Made by a program: the position numbers and the translations under genes
Source of the DNA: Cercospora beticola
Taxonomy: Eukaryota; Ascomycota; Dothideomycetes; Mycosphaerellales; Mycosphaerellaceae
DNA: 64,000 nucleotides
Assembly: GCF_033473495.1 (NCBI RefSeq)
Contig: NC_088940.1
Span: 1 to 64,000, forward strand
Direction: 5' to 3'
In this document: piece after piece, positions 1-13,100 of the stretch
Layout: each line of letters begins with the position of its first letter
Numbering within the stretch: the stretch's first letter is position 1
The notes under the pieces: generated by a model
What the model was told of the DNA's origin: nothing
The model's input: only the letters and a program-made list of their open reading frames with translations
Databases searched by the model: none

Positions 1-192
1 CCCTAACCCTAACCCTAACCCTAACCCTAACCCTAACCCTAACCCTAACCCTAACCCTAACCCTAACCCTAACCCTAACCCTAACCCTAACCCTAACCCT
101 AACCCTAACCCTAACCCTAACCCTAACCCTAACCCTAACCCTAACCCTAACCCTAACCCTAACCCTAACCCTAACCCTAACCCTAACCCTAA
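1..192. repeat. Telomere, (CCCTAA)32
   Basis: Thirty-two uninterrupted CCCTAA units (TTAGGG on the other strand), the telomere repeat of most filamentous fungi. They start at base 1 and stop abruptly before non-repetitive AT-rich DNA, so the window begins at a physical chromosome end and everything to about 40 kb is subtelomeric. Confidence 0.98.
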
Positions 193-960
193 AACCGCCA
201 AGCAGTAGCATAATTAGTATAAGAGTATCTCCGGTATTAAGGAGCAGGTCTAACGTGAAGGTATTATAGCTCGAGATGTAATCCTCTAGCTAGTCGAAGA
301 TACTAATATACTGCGGTATAGGGTTATAGTACGTACCGCGGTATAAGTTAATATTATATACTACGATATAGAGAATTATAGTATATACTATAGTATAGAG
401 AATTATAGTATATACCGTAGTATAAGTTAATAGTATATACCGCGGTATCGGTAGCGGTAATAATATAGGAAATGCTTGCTATAAACACTTATACGCGAGT
501 CTAATACGGCTAGGAGCTATCGTTAAGGAGCGCGTCGATAAAAGTTCTAAGCTCTTTAGTTTCGCTAAGACCTTCGCGATAATAGCTCTAAAGGTAGCGA
601 ATCTATTAATCTTAGAAAGGTATATTATTAAAATCTTAGAAATAATAGTATTAAGGCGGCCTATTAACGTTTTAGAGAGCGAGCGTATAGGCTTTAGCAA
701 GAATAAAGTTAAGACTATCCGCCTATCTATTAGTCTCTAGAAAGGAGTAGAGTACGCAAGCTACTTAGTAGTAGATACCTACTATAACTTAGACTTATCT
801 AGTCTTCTCGTTATCGTCGTTCTAATTAATATAGATAGAATTAATTAATAACTACTCGATATTCGAAGCAAGCGATCTTCGTTAGCAAAGCGGGAGCGAG
901 CAGTTCTCTCGGGCTTCGAATATAGCATAACCGTCGGCATATTTGACGACGATCGCTATA
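193..960. other. RIP-decayed subtelomeric sequence, no intact gene
   Basis: AT-rich DNA in which CpA and TpG are almost absent while TpA and many CpG remain, the pattern expected of repeat-induced point mutation. 300-450 contains several degenerate copies of a short AT-rich motif built around 'tatagtatatac' and 'ccgcggtat'. Short open frames exist on the minus strand but none resembles a known protein. It is probably the remains of a subtelomeric repeat. Composition turns normal by about 1,000. Confidence 0.7.
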
Positions 961-1351
961 GTAAGCTCTACGGAGCCCTATATATATAAGATAGTATAGT
1001 ATTTAGGCGGCAGCTCGATGTTAGAGGGGTGCATCTGGCAACGACAGTCGGATTCAGCCGAGACATCCTCGAACACCCGAAGCGGACGATTCTGTTTAGT
1101 AGACGATAAGAGAGCCGAGGACTGGAAGCTAGTGCCATGGGCCATAATACTTTTAGGATGAAAAGGTGAAGGGAATCGATTCGATTGCGGCAGAGCTGCA
1201 TCCTGTCTTGGCTGAGGATCGAAACTACTGCGAGTACTAATACCGTCGTAGCGAGCTTCTCACTGTCTTCATCACAGCCTTGGCTTGATACAATGAAACC
1301 CTGTAGAAATTCTCACTTTCCTCCAATTCACCCTACTCATCTCAAGCGCAT

Positions 1352-2662
1352 CTACGGCAAGTCGGCCAGCTGAATCACACTGACCCAGATGGTGTGCCTG
1401 TTCTCGCTATAGGCAACTGCAAGCTTGTCACCGACCTCGGCAGCAGATGGCCAGTAGAATCCTGGCAGTCCACTGTGAATAGCTGGACGAGTACCCGCAT
1501 CGACCACCGAATCCGCATCACCTCCACGCACAATACCAATGTTGTTGAAAGCAGGATCAGAACCGCGGGATGTTGCGACAGTCAGGATGATCTGGTCTAG
1601 CTTGTCGTTCATCCCGGCGTTGGAGACATAGTAGCGAAGCTGTTCTTGGCTATCAAACGCTCCGTAATGAGCTTTTTCGGCCTCCTGGTAGATGTTGGTC
1701 TCATCAATGGCACCTCCATTGGTCGTGGCTGGAAACCAGTTCGCTCCATTCCTGTCTGTGCTGTACTCAACCCAGGCAGAGCCAGTGGTGTTCCTCACAG
1801 ACACATCAGACCAGAATCGTTGCCAATATCCGTCATTGGACTCGCCGACCCATACGGCTTTGGTAGGGTAGCTGACATTGTGCTGGCCGTCCGAAGCGAT
1901 GATGGGCGAGTTGAACAAGTCAGTAGCCACTGGACCAAGGTTATCCGGCTTATTGATCGCAGCATTGATCTCGTCCTTATTGTCGCACACCTTCATTCCA
2001 TACACAGTCCCGTATACGGTCTCTGCGTATCCATGAGAACCGGTGTAATCGTTGGTCTCGATCCAGCATGGGTCGCCTTTGAACACATCAGATCCACTAG
2101 CATCCAGCTGTCGGGCAATGCGGCCAGCAGACTGGTAGCTGCCAGGGCAGATGTTGTCGCTCGACTGCGCAACAGCGTAAGCTTTGATCGAACCCTCGTC
2201 GCTGCTGGGAAGGAATGCGATCGTCAATGGCTGCCATGCGCGTTGTGGAATTCCCCGATCACACCAGTACTTGGAATCCTCGAAATCTGTCTGGTTCGGC
2301 AGGAGCGATGGAGGGAACACAACAGCCGGTTTTGACCAAGTGAGTCCAGAGTCGCTGGACGATGCAATCTTCACATCTTGACCCATGGCGTCCACGTCGC
2401 TCTTGCTGGAAGACCAGAGCAAATACAAAGTACCGCCAACATTGTAGATGAACGGGTAGTGCGCGAACTTTTGCACATTGTCAGCAGCGACGGTGACCTT
2501 GACCGCATTCGCAGGAAGCTGTTTCCATTGGACCTCGTTCGATCCTTCGTTGATGCGCTTAGGCACTTTCCAGAGGTTGTTGTCAGATGGCAGGTTGGCG
2601 CACGACGCAGTGACGGCCAATGCCGCGAGGGAGGCGGCCTTGAGGGTGAAGGACGGCGACAT
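1352..2662 (-). CDS. Secreted BNR/sialidase-like protein
   Basis: A 436-aa protein without introns. The start at 2662 is preferred because it gives a clean signal peptide (MSPSFTLKAASLAALAVTASC then ANLPSD); an in-frame ATG at 2701 would put 13 basic residues before it. An Asp-box (S-x-D-x-G-x-T-W, seen as SSDSGLTW) lies near residue 100 and a weaker one (STDRNGANWF) in the C-terminal half. These are hallmarks of the sialidase/BNR beta-propeller superfamily. Several Cys and N-glycosylation sites fit an extracellular protein, and a glycan-binding or glycan-cleaving role is plausible. I cannot identify the catalytic arginine triad by eye, so true sialidase activity is not claimed. It is the first intact gene from the telomere. 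Confidence 0.75.
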   Translation of the reverse strand: MSPSFTLKAASLAALAVTASCANLPSDNNLWKVPKRINEGSNEVQWKQLPANAVKVTVAADNVQKFAHYPFIYNVGGTLYLLWSSSKSDVDAMGQDVKIASSSDSGLTWSKPAVVFPPSLLPNQTDFEDSKYWCDRGIPQRAWQPLTIAFLPSSDEGSIKAYAVAQSSDNICPGSYQSAGRIARQLDASGSDVFKGDPCWIETNDYTGSHGYAETVYGTVYGMKVCDNKDEINAAINKPDNLGPVATDLFNSPIIASDGQHNVSYPTKAVWVGESNDGYWQRFWSDVSVRNTTGSAWVEYSTDRNGANWFPATTNGGAIDETNIYQEAEKAHYGAFDSQEQLRYYVSNAGMNDKLDQIILTVATSRGSDPAFNNIGIVRGGDADSVVDAGTRPAIHSGLPGFYWPSAAEVGDKLAVAYSENRHTIWVSVIQLADLP

Positions 2663-2701
2663 ATCGAAAGCGATGTGGAGATGACGAGGTGGCTTTCTCA
2701 A

Positions 2702-3718
2702 AATGTGGGAGAAATGGGCGTCTTCCTTTAAGTTCGAGAATCTGCTTGTGCGCTATACCGGATGTCTAGGATAAATCCCTGCAAGAAACCGGGATGATCA
2801 CGGCCTGGCGTAATTGGACAAGGTTCTATGCCTATTCTTGGAAGCCAAAATTTGAATATTTAGCATGTCCCGCACGCAGTCTGTACTACAATACGAGGCT
2901 TAACACTCGTGCACTTACTGACCATTGGAGCGGACACTTGCGGCTGTTACACCATTGGGACGTGCGATGATGTTCCGAGACTCACGACGATGCCATCGTC
3001 GAACATACCCTCAAAAGCACCTCGTGGGCCGCAAATAGTTGTAGCACTGTGGAATTCGGCGCTGTTATGAGCATGAAGAGTTGAACGGCAGTTGCGAAGT
3101 ACGAGAGAAACGAGGGAATCGATAAAAGGCATAACAACGACCTCGGTGCTGGCGGACTGCAGATCAACTACCCGGAAGCGAGCGACTTGCCGTACGATCA
3201 CAGTGCGGGCGGCCTCGTCTATCAGAAGCCAGCTCTGACGTTGGAAGGAGGGAAGGTCAACATCGACAAGTTGGAGCATGGAGGAGAAGAAGATCCGCGG
3301 CGTGTACAGGATGCGAGTGGCGGGCATTAACCAATCCTGTCTTGAACACACCAGCACTTCACACCAGGAGCCAGAACGCACGAGTTGGAAGACATTGCAT
3401 GAGGCACACAGTGAAAATATTTCGCAATACCAGGTGGAGCGAAAGCGAATCGCACAAGCATTTGTATAGCCACCGCGAGCTATTCAGTTGGATTTGTGCA
3501 TGCACCAGCTTCGGCCATCTGGCCCTTGTGTCGTTCGCCGCTCGTCCTTCCTCCGACTTCAACTTTCTTGCGCAAGTCCCAGCCTTCGTACACCGCCCTC
3601 GCACATAGAAAGAACGACAGGCCATTCAACATCTCATCCTCTCGTGCTGCGGAATGTCTTTGTAGGCTTGAGTTCCCGGAATGCGTCGATAAGCGTAAGC
3701 AGCGTCCTTTGGCCACCA
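2702..3718. other. Intergenic; one weak open frame
   Basis: No gene I can support. A minus-strand frame from an ATG at 3327 to a stop at 2947 would encode 126 aa with a mildly hydrophobic middle but no signal peptide or recognisable motif. It could be a lineage-specific gene or chance. Confidence 0.35.
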
Positions 3719-4531
3719 CTATGGCAGATCAGGATGAGTGACGTACAATGTGCAGATGGTGCGATCGTGCTTGGTCACCCAGTTGCGATTGCACCCTAAG
3801 CAAGTGTATGGATCGACCCGCACAGCATCCCCATTGTCGTCTACAGAAAATCCGTCTATGTCAAATTTCCTCGCCGTGGCTCGAGGGGAAGACTGCGCGG
3901 AGAGCTGCGCCGCTGGTATGACAGGACGATGTATCTCCTGCAACAGGATCCACGCGTGGACTGAGCAAAGACACAATGCGGGAACCCACGTCACGACCAG
4001 AGCGAACTCTTCGTCTTCAAGGCATTCGCTGTGAAGAAGAACGAAGCCGAGAAGCCAAAGACAGGACACGATGAAGCAAACCGAGCCAACCGAGTGCTGA
4101 CGATGTTGACAGTGCGAGCCCCTGCAGGCGGACCAGGCGATGTATTTTGCATGGGCGATAGCCGGAATGAAATTGAACACCAAGCACAGGAGGCCTCCGA
4201 TGACGAATGCGAGTAGGTCGCCATCGTCAGCACCTTCCTCCATCAGAGATCGAGGTCGTCCTGATGAGAGCGGCAAGGGCGAGAGCTCGATGGCGGTGAT
4301 GAGGAGTAGGGGGCCGTAAGCGAAGCTATTGGCTGTCAGTGTGTTTCTCGTATAAATCATCAAGAAGAGTTTTGCTTACCAAAAGACCCTCGCAAGAGAG
4401 AGTAGAAGGAGCAGGAGACGGTAGACGCTGCCCATCGTCTTTGGATTCCTTGGTTGGCCAGCGCGCGAGGCACCAGTGGGAATGGCGAAGTTTGTGGTGA
4501 TGCTCGAGTCGTCCGGCGTGTTGGTAGCCAT
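3719..4531 (-). CDS. Small multi-pass membrane protein, two exons
   Basis: Exon 1 is 4531-4380 and exon 2 is 4325-3719, giving 252 aa. The 54-bp intron (4379-4326) has a GTAAGC donor and a CCAATAG acceptor, and joins the frame exactly (...RVF-C-FAYGPLLLI...). At least four hydrophobic stretches are visible: YRLLLLLLSLARVF, FAYGPLLLITAIEL, LLAFVIGGLLCLVFNFI and SVGSVCFIVSCLWLL, with another near VTWVPALCLCSV. The C-terminal tail is hydrophilic and holds a short C-x-x-C (TCLGCNR). I do not recognise the family. The splice model is by eye; the final exon could have a further intron. Confidence 0.5.
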
Positions 4532-5461
4532 GGCTGTTGTGAGCGGAACCTCGACAGCGCTCTGAAAATGCTGATGAGAAGGTGGAGTATGAAGCCTCGA
4601 ACATGAAATGGTGCTCTCGCGAACTCCGGGCCGCAAGCTCCTGCCATTCACTTGCAGCCTTGGCAAAGCGGTTGCCTAGTCAGCCGATCCACAGCGGGAT
4701 TCCTTGATTCACCTTGACCGGCGACGACCACATCTCTGGCAGCGACGTTCTCTTGAAATCCCAGCTTTCTCTCGAGAAGACGACCAGAAACCGCCACGCA
4801 TGAAACTCGCTTCCGCACTGGACCAAGCAGAACACGTGCACGACAACGCGAATGTCGTGGTGTCCCTGTACTTTGGTGTCCAGTCCCTCCTCCTTGCATG
4901 GTTGTCGCTCGAGGTCCACCGCGGCGCCAATCGTGCGGCAACTCGATCAGGCTCTAGAAGATTCCCCGTCACCATACTCCTCTCGCCCATCCTCACCGAT
5001 TGGCTCAGTTCCTCCACCTTTCCGAGCAGTGTTTTCTTCGGATATCGACGACCGCGATCAATTGACTACGATGATTGGATCTTGGCGACGGGACAGGACG
5101 TGTTCCAGCGTGGGAGTCTCACTTTGAGACACATCATGGATGCGTGTCATGAATCGAAGTAAAGAAATGCGCAACAGTGCTGCAATCATGAAGAACGCCA
5201 TGTAGTGGTAGCTCGGATGGAGATGCATACTTCGCCCGAAGCTGAAGGCTCTCTCAACAAGCACAAATGTCTTCTACAGCGCGCTTCCCCTGATGCTAGT
5301 TTTCAAGTGAGGCACGATGCGCTCAAATGCTTCCACACCCCGATTCCAGCACGTTTACCATTCTGGTCCTCATCAGCGAACACAATGGCGTCACAGTGTT
5401 GTAGTCATGCGGTGCTATCGCTCTCTGCTCGGTTGCGGTTTGTGGTGACAAGGCCGATCCA

Positions 5462-5930
5462 TCAGATGAAGCCCAATTGCGTGAGCGTCCAAGCCATCTG
5501 ACGGCCACTGCGATGGAGAAGACCAGTGGAGGTAGCGACGACGATGGGCATCTTGGCGAGGTTGTAGGGAGCTCCACGGAACCAGAAGAGGATGATCGCA
5601 ACTTCGTTGAGGAGTACCATGAGCGCGCGAATGGCAAGTGGAGTGGACTGGAGTTCGTCCATAAGCCTCTCGCCGGTAAACAGTGTGACGTAGTAGGCAT
5701 GAGCTACAGTGATGAGGGTCTGGCCCAGCTGGAGTAGAGTGAAGTGGACAGCGCTTGGGCAACAGCCAGGGACTGCTCTCTCGCCGAATTCAGAGGATGA
5801 AGTGTCGAATGGCAAGCTGAGAAGAGGTCAGTGCTTCGCTACGAGAAGAGGTCGTGCAGCTGACTCACCTCACAAAGGTAGCTGTGGTGAGCAGGATGAG
5901 GTTGAAGACGGCCGGAATGCGAGCAGCCAT
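5462..5930 (-). CDS. Small membrane protein, 3' end uncertain
   Basis: Exon 1 is 5930-5869 (MAARIPAVFNLILLTTATFV), then a 52-bp intron (5868-5817; GTGAGT donor, CTGAC branch, TCAG acceptor), then exon 2 from 5816. Read to the first stop at 5462 this gives 138 aa with hydrophobic segments around LLQLGQTLITVAHAYYVTLF and LMVLLNEVAIILFWF. Another frame just downstream is also hydrophobic, and a further hydrophobic stretch (YHYMAFFMIAALLRIS) lies at about 5200, so the gene may have more 3' exons or a disabling frameshift. Family unknown. Same orientation and general style as its neighbour at 3719-4531, but no clear sequence similarity by eye. Confidence 0.4.
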
Positions 5931-7165
5931 GGTTCTGATGTTGTAGATGATGGTCTTCGGACTTCGAGTTGCTGGGATTGAGCCGCTGCTGCTGTGTCAA
6001 GTTTCTGATGACGGGGCGAATGATGATATCGTATTGGTAATTGAAGGTAAGTTGATGGTTGGTGTTTGGTCAAACACGAACCTGACGAGCTCCGTCGTGG
6101 AGTCTCTAGAGGCAGAGCGCAGGCGTTCGCTGTTCACTTGCAGCTTCAACTTTTTGCAGGCTGCTCAGATTCGTTGGATCCGGCCTATTCGACCTGCACC
6201 TCGTCATGCAATCTCTGTTGTCTGGCACTTCCAGAAAGCCCTCGCCGTTGCGTCTGAATGCAATTTCTCATTTCGGCCCGACAGCCATATACATCTGTCC
6301 CAAGGCAGCGCTCTCGCCCACACTCTTCTAATGCCCTAACGGCGGATTGTCGACTTCGTGCTAGAACAGACGGGTGTGTGGTCGCTGTTTTGCGTGTCAT
6401 CTGTTGTACGTGCATCGACCGCCGGACAAGTCAGGTGTTGCGTCTGTATGGAACACACTTCACTCTGGCACGTAGTTGGATGATCCTGCGAACTCAGCAC
6501 CTGAGCTACTGTTTCGATGGCAGCCTGGAAACGCCCCTGGCTTTGGCCTGAGGCCGCGCATTGGTAGCCTTTTGCGCTTCTCTTCTAGCAACCTGGACAG
6601 TTTTGGCGGTTTGAACATTTCTTTCTCTTTCGAACAATCCTGAGGATACTTGCTAGGCTCCCGCATCTCGGGCTCTTTCATTACCACAATCTCGAGTGCG
6701 AGGTTACTGGAGCGCATGCTATGGCGGCAGCGAATGTGCATCATCAAAGGTCGACCCAGTTCTATCCAAGCTGGCTATCCCTAACCCTGACGGAAGCTTG
6801 CAGCATGTCAAGCATTGGCTTTGAGTGGGATCACATTAAGGTGGGTCCACGGCAAAGGGGTGGTACCACCGAGACAGCCATGCTCCGTACTTCCATCTCG
6901 CAGCCAAACGTCCATCGACAAGACCGAAACGTATCACGTAACCAGCACTGCTGTGCTTACGTGATTTGGAATGCCACTCGAGTTTGCAGCGGCAACATTT
7001 GGAGGACTGCAGGCTGCAGTCACTTTCACAGCCTTCTCGGTCACATGACAAGCCAGCAACTGGAACATCGTCTTCGGCTCGACTGATCGAGCAAGAAAGA
7101 CTTGATCAAACCTCTTTCTCAAAACAGGTCGTTGGTCTCCAGGTCGACCAAAGAAAATCACAGCC
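5931..7165. other. Intergenic, upstream region of the NRPS
   Basis: No gene I can support on either strand; the open frames are short and lack protein-like composition. It holds the promoters of the membrane protein to its left and of the NRPS to its right. A lone two-unit telomere-like string (ccctaaccct) sits near 6780 and may be chance. Confidence 0.4.
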
Positions 7166-10100
7166 ATGACAGCGCACACTTCACAGATGGCACGCAAGGA
7201 CTCGCCGACAGATAGCGTTTTCAACGATGCCGACAAAACCAAGGTGCTCGAAATTAATCTTTGTGCTGGGACTCTTTCCTCTGCATCAGGTCCAGCTGCT
7301 TTCCCGTTGCTCTCGCCAGATGATGTTGATACCTTGATCGAGCGGGCAGTGACAGACCTTGACATCGACCGGACCGAAATCGAAGACATATACCCGACAT
7401 CACCTTTTCAGCAGGACATCTGGGCACTACCGACGGCACATCAACGTGCATACAAACTACAGACGACGTTCCGGCTCGCATCTCGTGAGGAAGCAGAGTT
7501 TCTCCAGGCATGCTGGCAACAGGTCGCCAAGCATCTTCCCATCCTCAGAACTGCTCCCCTGGTGGTTCCGGGCAAAGGCACCTTCTCTGTAGTTCTCAAA
7601 AGCTCTCAGTCACCTCATGCGCTATCTTCAGTCCAGCTCGACGGTTCAATCTTGACTTGGTGCGTCCACCGTGCCATCGTCGACCAGACCGTGCTGGACA
7701 TTGTTCTCGAAACGGTCATGGCTTTGTGGAAGCATCAAGAGCCTCGCCCATTTTTGCCTCATGCTCTTTTTGTCCAGCAGCTCCAGAGTCTGCAGTTGGA
7801 GCATGCGAAATCATCACGATTATACTGGTATTCCGAACTTGGTGACGAGTTATTCCAGCCATTTCCATCGGTTGCTGGAACCACGGCATTGCCGTCTCCG
7901 AGCTGCTTCGTGCAGTCCAGCTTCTCACGACCTCACTACGAAGGAGATGTCCCATTCGATTCTTTGATGAAGGCTGCACTCGGCATACTTCTCAGCCAAC
8001 ACGCCAACGCTCAACGTATAGTATTCGGCGATGTTCGTTCCGGACGTTGTCATGCAGCATCTGATCCGTATCTCATTGCTGGACCCACCCAAGCCACTGT
8101 CCCCATGGCAGTCAATGTAGACCCGGATTACACTTTCAAGAGCTTCCTCCGCTGCATCAACGACCAGATCGTATCTTCAGCGCAGCACGAGCAGTTCGGC
8201 TTGACCAATATGCGCTCTTGTCTACCTCAAGTCTTTCAGGGAAATGTCGACTTCCAAAGCCTTGTGGTGATCCAGCCACCAGAAACGTCAATGTGGCGTG
8301 AAGCGAAAGACGAGTGGGATGCCGAGTCTGATCTCAGCTCTTGCTTCAGCCACGCACTGGTCTTCTCAGTCACACCAGAGCAGGACACTGTCCATGTCAA
8401 AGTACACTTCGATCCCGCAATCATCGGCCAAAAACATGTTGAGCAGATGCTCTTGCACTACGCTCGCATCAGTACAGCCTTAGCCAACGCCAATGAGGAC
8501 ACTCGATGTGGACATATCGAATTGACCAGTGCGGCTGACTTGGCCCTTCAAGTAGAAGACAGCGAAGATCAGCAGCAAGGCAGGGTCTTGAGAGGTTGTG
8601 AGAGCACGATCATTGACTTTATTCGCGAACATGCTGAGCAACAGCCTGAAGCTTGTGCGGTCAGTGCCTGTGACGGCTCTTTGACCTATCGCGAGCTTGC
8701 TCGGTACGCCGAGGCCATGGCGCAGGCGTTGATGGGTGAAGGCGCCAGGAAGGGAAGTTGTGTAGCGATTGCGTGTGAGAAAAGCCATGTTGTACCGGTC
8801 CTCATTCTCGCTGTTCTTCGCACAGGTGCACATTTTCTGTTACTTGACGCCGAACAACCCACGGAGCGGCTTCAGGTGCAGCTGAAGCAAGCAATGGTCC
8901 GCATAATAGTTTGCTCTTCATCACAGCGAGATCGATTCACCGATATGGCCCCGCAGCAACCTGACTTGGTCTTGCTGGACGCCACTTTCAACCGTCTGCA
9001 CGAGCTGCACTGCTCCAGATCATTTCCCGAAATCGACCTGAACGGCGATGCATACATCATATTCACCAGCGGAACGACAGGCACTCCCAAAGGCATCAGA
9101 ATCACCCACCGCAATGTGACCACATCCCTGTACCACACCACACAGGCTCTCGGATTGACACAAAATGATCGTGTACTCCAGTACAGTCGTTACAGTTGGG
9201 ACGTGGGAATTCTGGAATTGCTAGGCGCTCTCCTGGTTGGAGCACGAATATGCATACCACCCGAGTCGACCTTACTCTCTCCGCCCGCCCTCGAATCGTT
9301 CATCCAACACGAAGGCATATCCTTCCTGACGGTAACACCAACAGTCGTCCGCTTCATACAGCCAGCAGCCGTACCATCAGTGAAAACAGTAGCTTTAGCA
9401 GGCGAGCCGATGAGTGCGGAGTTACAAGAGCGATGGGCAGGTCGGACACGACTGTTCAATGCCTATGGACCGGCTGAGTGCTCAATCATCGCCGCTGTAA
9501 GCCTGATCAGCCCGAACAGTGCATCGGTACGACTGGAAAGTATCGGTGCGACCAAGTTGTGGGCCGTAAATCGTGAGAACCCGGAGCTACTCGTTCCTCC
9601 AGGCGAAGAGGGCGAACTGCTGATAGAGGGACCTATCGTAGGCAGAGGATATATCGGCACAGCTCAAGGCGGGTTTTGTCGGAGCCCCAAGTGGCTGACA
9701 GGCCTCCGCGGCGGACACTCGTCACAAGTGTATCGTACTGGCGATATCGTGCGGTTACAAATGGACGGCAGCCTCGAGTACGTTGGCAGAAAGGACTTGC
9801 AAGTCAAGATCAGCGGACAGCGTGTGGAGTTGCTTGACATTGAGGCCCAGGTGAAAAGCGTTCTGCCGCAATTCGAAAGTGTCGTGGAGGCGTTCAAAGA
9901 CGAGCAGGGATCGACTGCTATCGTGGCGTTCGTCTGTTGCACACCGGCAACCTCTGTAGATCAGAAGCCACTAGAAGAATTGGTCATCGGCGAGGACGAC
10001 GCGAATCGATTGTACAACTTTCGAGAGATTGTCACAGCCGCTCGAGGCAGACTGAAGTCAACCATGCTTGAGGGAGCCGTACCAAAGATCTTCGTACCCT

Positions 10101-13100
10101 TGCATGCTCTTCCAGTGTCAAGTGGTGGCAAAGTACAACGCTCCATACTAAAGCAGTTCAAAATGGATGCGGCCGCCGCTGTTACCCAAATGAAAGCAGT
10201 TCCCAAAGTCGAGACTGCCAAGATCGAGACGCGGTCGATCAATGCAGCCGAGCATCGTCTCCGGCAGCTATGGGCCAAAGTGCTCAAGCTAGACCCGGAG
10301 CTAGTTGGCATTGACGATGAATTCGATGCCTTAGGTGGCGACTCCATCAAGCTGATGCAGTTAGTTGCCGAGCAAGAGGCTCGTAAGTTGGGGCTCGACG
10401 TCTCCGACGTGCTCAATCATGGAACCATTCGCCGGATATGCAGCGCGCATCAACAGCAAATACAAGTAGGAAGAAAGGCACATCCAGGAAATCAGCAGGA
10501 TGGCAGGTCGCGGCATGGACAGCTCCGACAACTTGCGGCTGATCTACTTCATGTGGATGTCGATGACATCGAAGATATATATCCCTGCACAGCCTTGCAG
10601 AGTGAGCTGGCTGCACTGTCCGCCCGAGATCCTGATTCGTACTGGGTGACCTTTACGTATCCAGAGACCCTGTGCAGGCGTGACTGCTCCCGCTTCCGGA
10701 ATGTCTGGGCATCTGCTGAAGCTCTTGCTCCCATTCTACGCACGAGGATTGCTTTGCTCGGCGATGAGAATGAGCCGATGCAGATCGTCCTGAGACAAGG
10801 GCATAGGATCGCTATTACTGACGAAGCCTTGAGTAATACAAGCTCGCGTTCACTCATGGAGGGAGCACAATTACTATACCCATCTTTCCAGCCGGTCGCA
10901 GAGGGCCACGTCTTCCAAGTGGCAATGCATCATTCGGTCTATGACGGCGCTTTCATGGAACTTCTCGCCAGTGTGATTGGGGACCTTTTTAATGGCAAGA
11001 TTATGGAGCCCTTGACGCCCTTCCGTGACTTTATTGCGGATCATGACAGCGGTAGCGAGCAGTGTTCCTCCTTCTGGCGATCACAATTGGATGGGACCAA
11101 GGGTCTATCCTGGCCTCCACGCCCAGAGTCTGGTTATCCTCAGACCGATATGAGGTACCAATGCTCCACATCTCTTACGAGATCTGCAGCTGCAAGGCCG
11201 ATCACTTCATCTGCGGTCATGCTTCGCGCTGCCTGGTCGATTCTCTTGAGTGTTGCCAACGGAGTGGGCGATATCACCTTCGGCGAAGTCCTTAGCGGTC
11301 GAGTGTCGACATCCAGCACTGCAGCCAGAGCCGCAGGTCCCACTATCACGACAATTCCAATGCGCATGTCAGTGTTGAACACGATCACAGCAGGAGAGCT
11401 CGTATCTGCTGTGCAGGACTATCACAGTCGAGCAATGCCTTTCCAGCAGATGAGTCTACATCGAATAGCAAGCTTGCTTGAGCCCTACCAAAGATCAGCA
11501 ATGGATTTAACATCGCTTCTCATAATCAACAGCGAGACTCTAATCGACAGCCATGAAGGAGATCAGGTGGTGATGTGGGAGCACGACACGAATGGTCCGC
11601 CGTTGAAGCACCCTTACCCTCTTGTCTTGGACTGCACGCTGTCAGAAGACGAGGCACGACTTCTCTTCTTGTATGACTCCTCCCTCTTGACTGCAGCACA
11701 AGTGGCTTCAGTAGGCGAAGATCTTACAATTATCCTCTCGCAGTTGATGAGCTCGACCGACAATACGCCGCTCGAAAGTCTCAAAAGAAGCTGCAAACAC
11801 GTCTCATCTTACGCATCGAGAGGCCTGAAACAGGATACGCCGTTGCTCATCAAAGATACTCCAGCGAAAGAGGCCACTGACGCCGACAGGCCTCTCTCGT
11901 CAACCGCTTTGAAGCTTCGCGATGTCTGGTCCGCGGTCTTGAAGAAAGACGTGGCAAGCATCACGGGCCAAGACAACTTCTTTCGCTGTGGCGGCAATTC
12001 GATATCGGCCATTCGCCTGAGCTCTGGCGCGCGGGCTGTAGGCATTACTCTGAGCGTCGTGCAGATTTTCAGATCCCCTACCTTAGAGGGCATGGCCGCT
12101 ACTGCCGATGCCGCGTCTTCTATTACACAGCCATCAGCAGAGCGGCTGGGGAAATCGGCTCCATTTGAATTGATCGAAAAACAGCGGAGAGACTCGATGC
12201 TACGTGTTGCAGCATCGGCATGCGATGTGCATGTTCAAGACATTGAGGATACGTATCCATGCACGCCAATGCAAAAGGGGATGCTTGCATCTACCCAGTC
12301 GGAACAGCAGATGGCCTATGTCCAGACCAGACGCTTTCTGCTATCCTCAGACGTCGACGTGCCAAGACTGTTCAGAGCACTCATCCAAGTGATTCAAGAG
12401 CGTCCCATTCTTCGCACAAGGGTCGTAGATACGGGCGCAGATGGCTTGTATCAAGTTGTTCTGCGTTCCAACCTCTGCAGACCAACCTTCGTCTCTGATG
12501 CGGACGAGTATGAAGGTACACTGGAAGGAGTGTACGGGAAAGAATTGAATAAGTTCGTCATTGCAGACACAACTCTGTCATGGATTGCTCACCATGCTAC
12601 GTACGACGGCGACTTGCAGGCAGTGATCGAGAACGACATTGCAGAAGCGTATGCAGGAAGGAGTATCAATCCAGGTATCCCCTTCAGCAAGTTCGTAGAG
12701 CATTTGCAACGCTCTCAAGACCAGTCAGCCGAGAGAAACTTCTGGTCATCTCATCTGTCTGACTCCATCACACCAAGTTGGCCATCGTCCTCCACAACAG
12801 CTTCTCAAGTCAGCCAGCCCGAACTCGGTCGTTGCGATTATAGCCAGTCCATTCCCATCCCTGCCGATACAGAACACACTGCCTTCACTCAAGTTAAGCT
12901 CGCCTTGGCACTTCTTCTGCGCCAGTACACCGAGTCGGACAACGTATTGTTCGCTACCGTGCTAGCAGGCAGAGAGACTAGCGATCAGCTCGGTCAAGGC
13001 CGAATCCTCGGCCCAACACTGACCACCGTGCCCGTGAATATGAAGATTGATGGCATGAAGAGCTTGTCTCATACAATGGCCAGCATCCAACAAGCAGCGA

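Noticed and set aside
2947..3327. 126-aa minus-strand frame between the sialidase-like gene and the membrane protein
   Set aside because: No domain, signal peptide or codon evidence; overlapping frames on the other strand are equally long.
6778..6790. Interstitial telomere-like string (ccctaaccct)
   Set aside because: Under two full units; too short to distinguish from chance.
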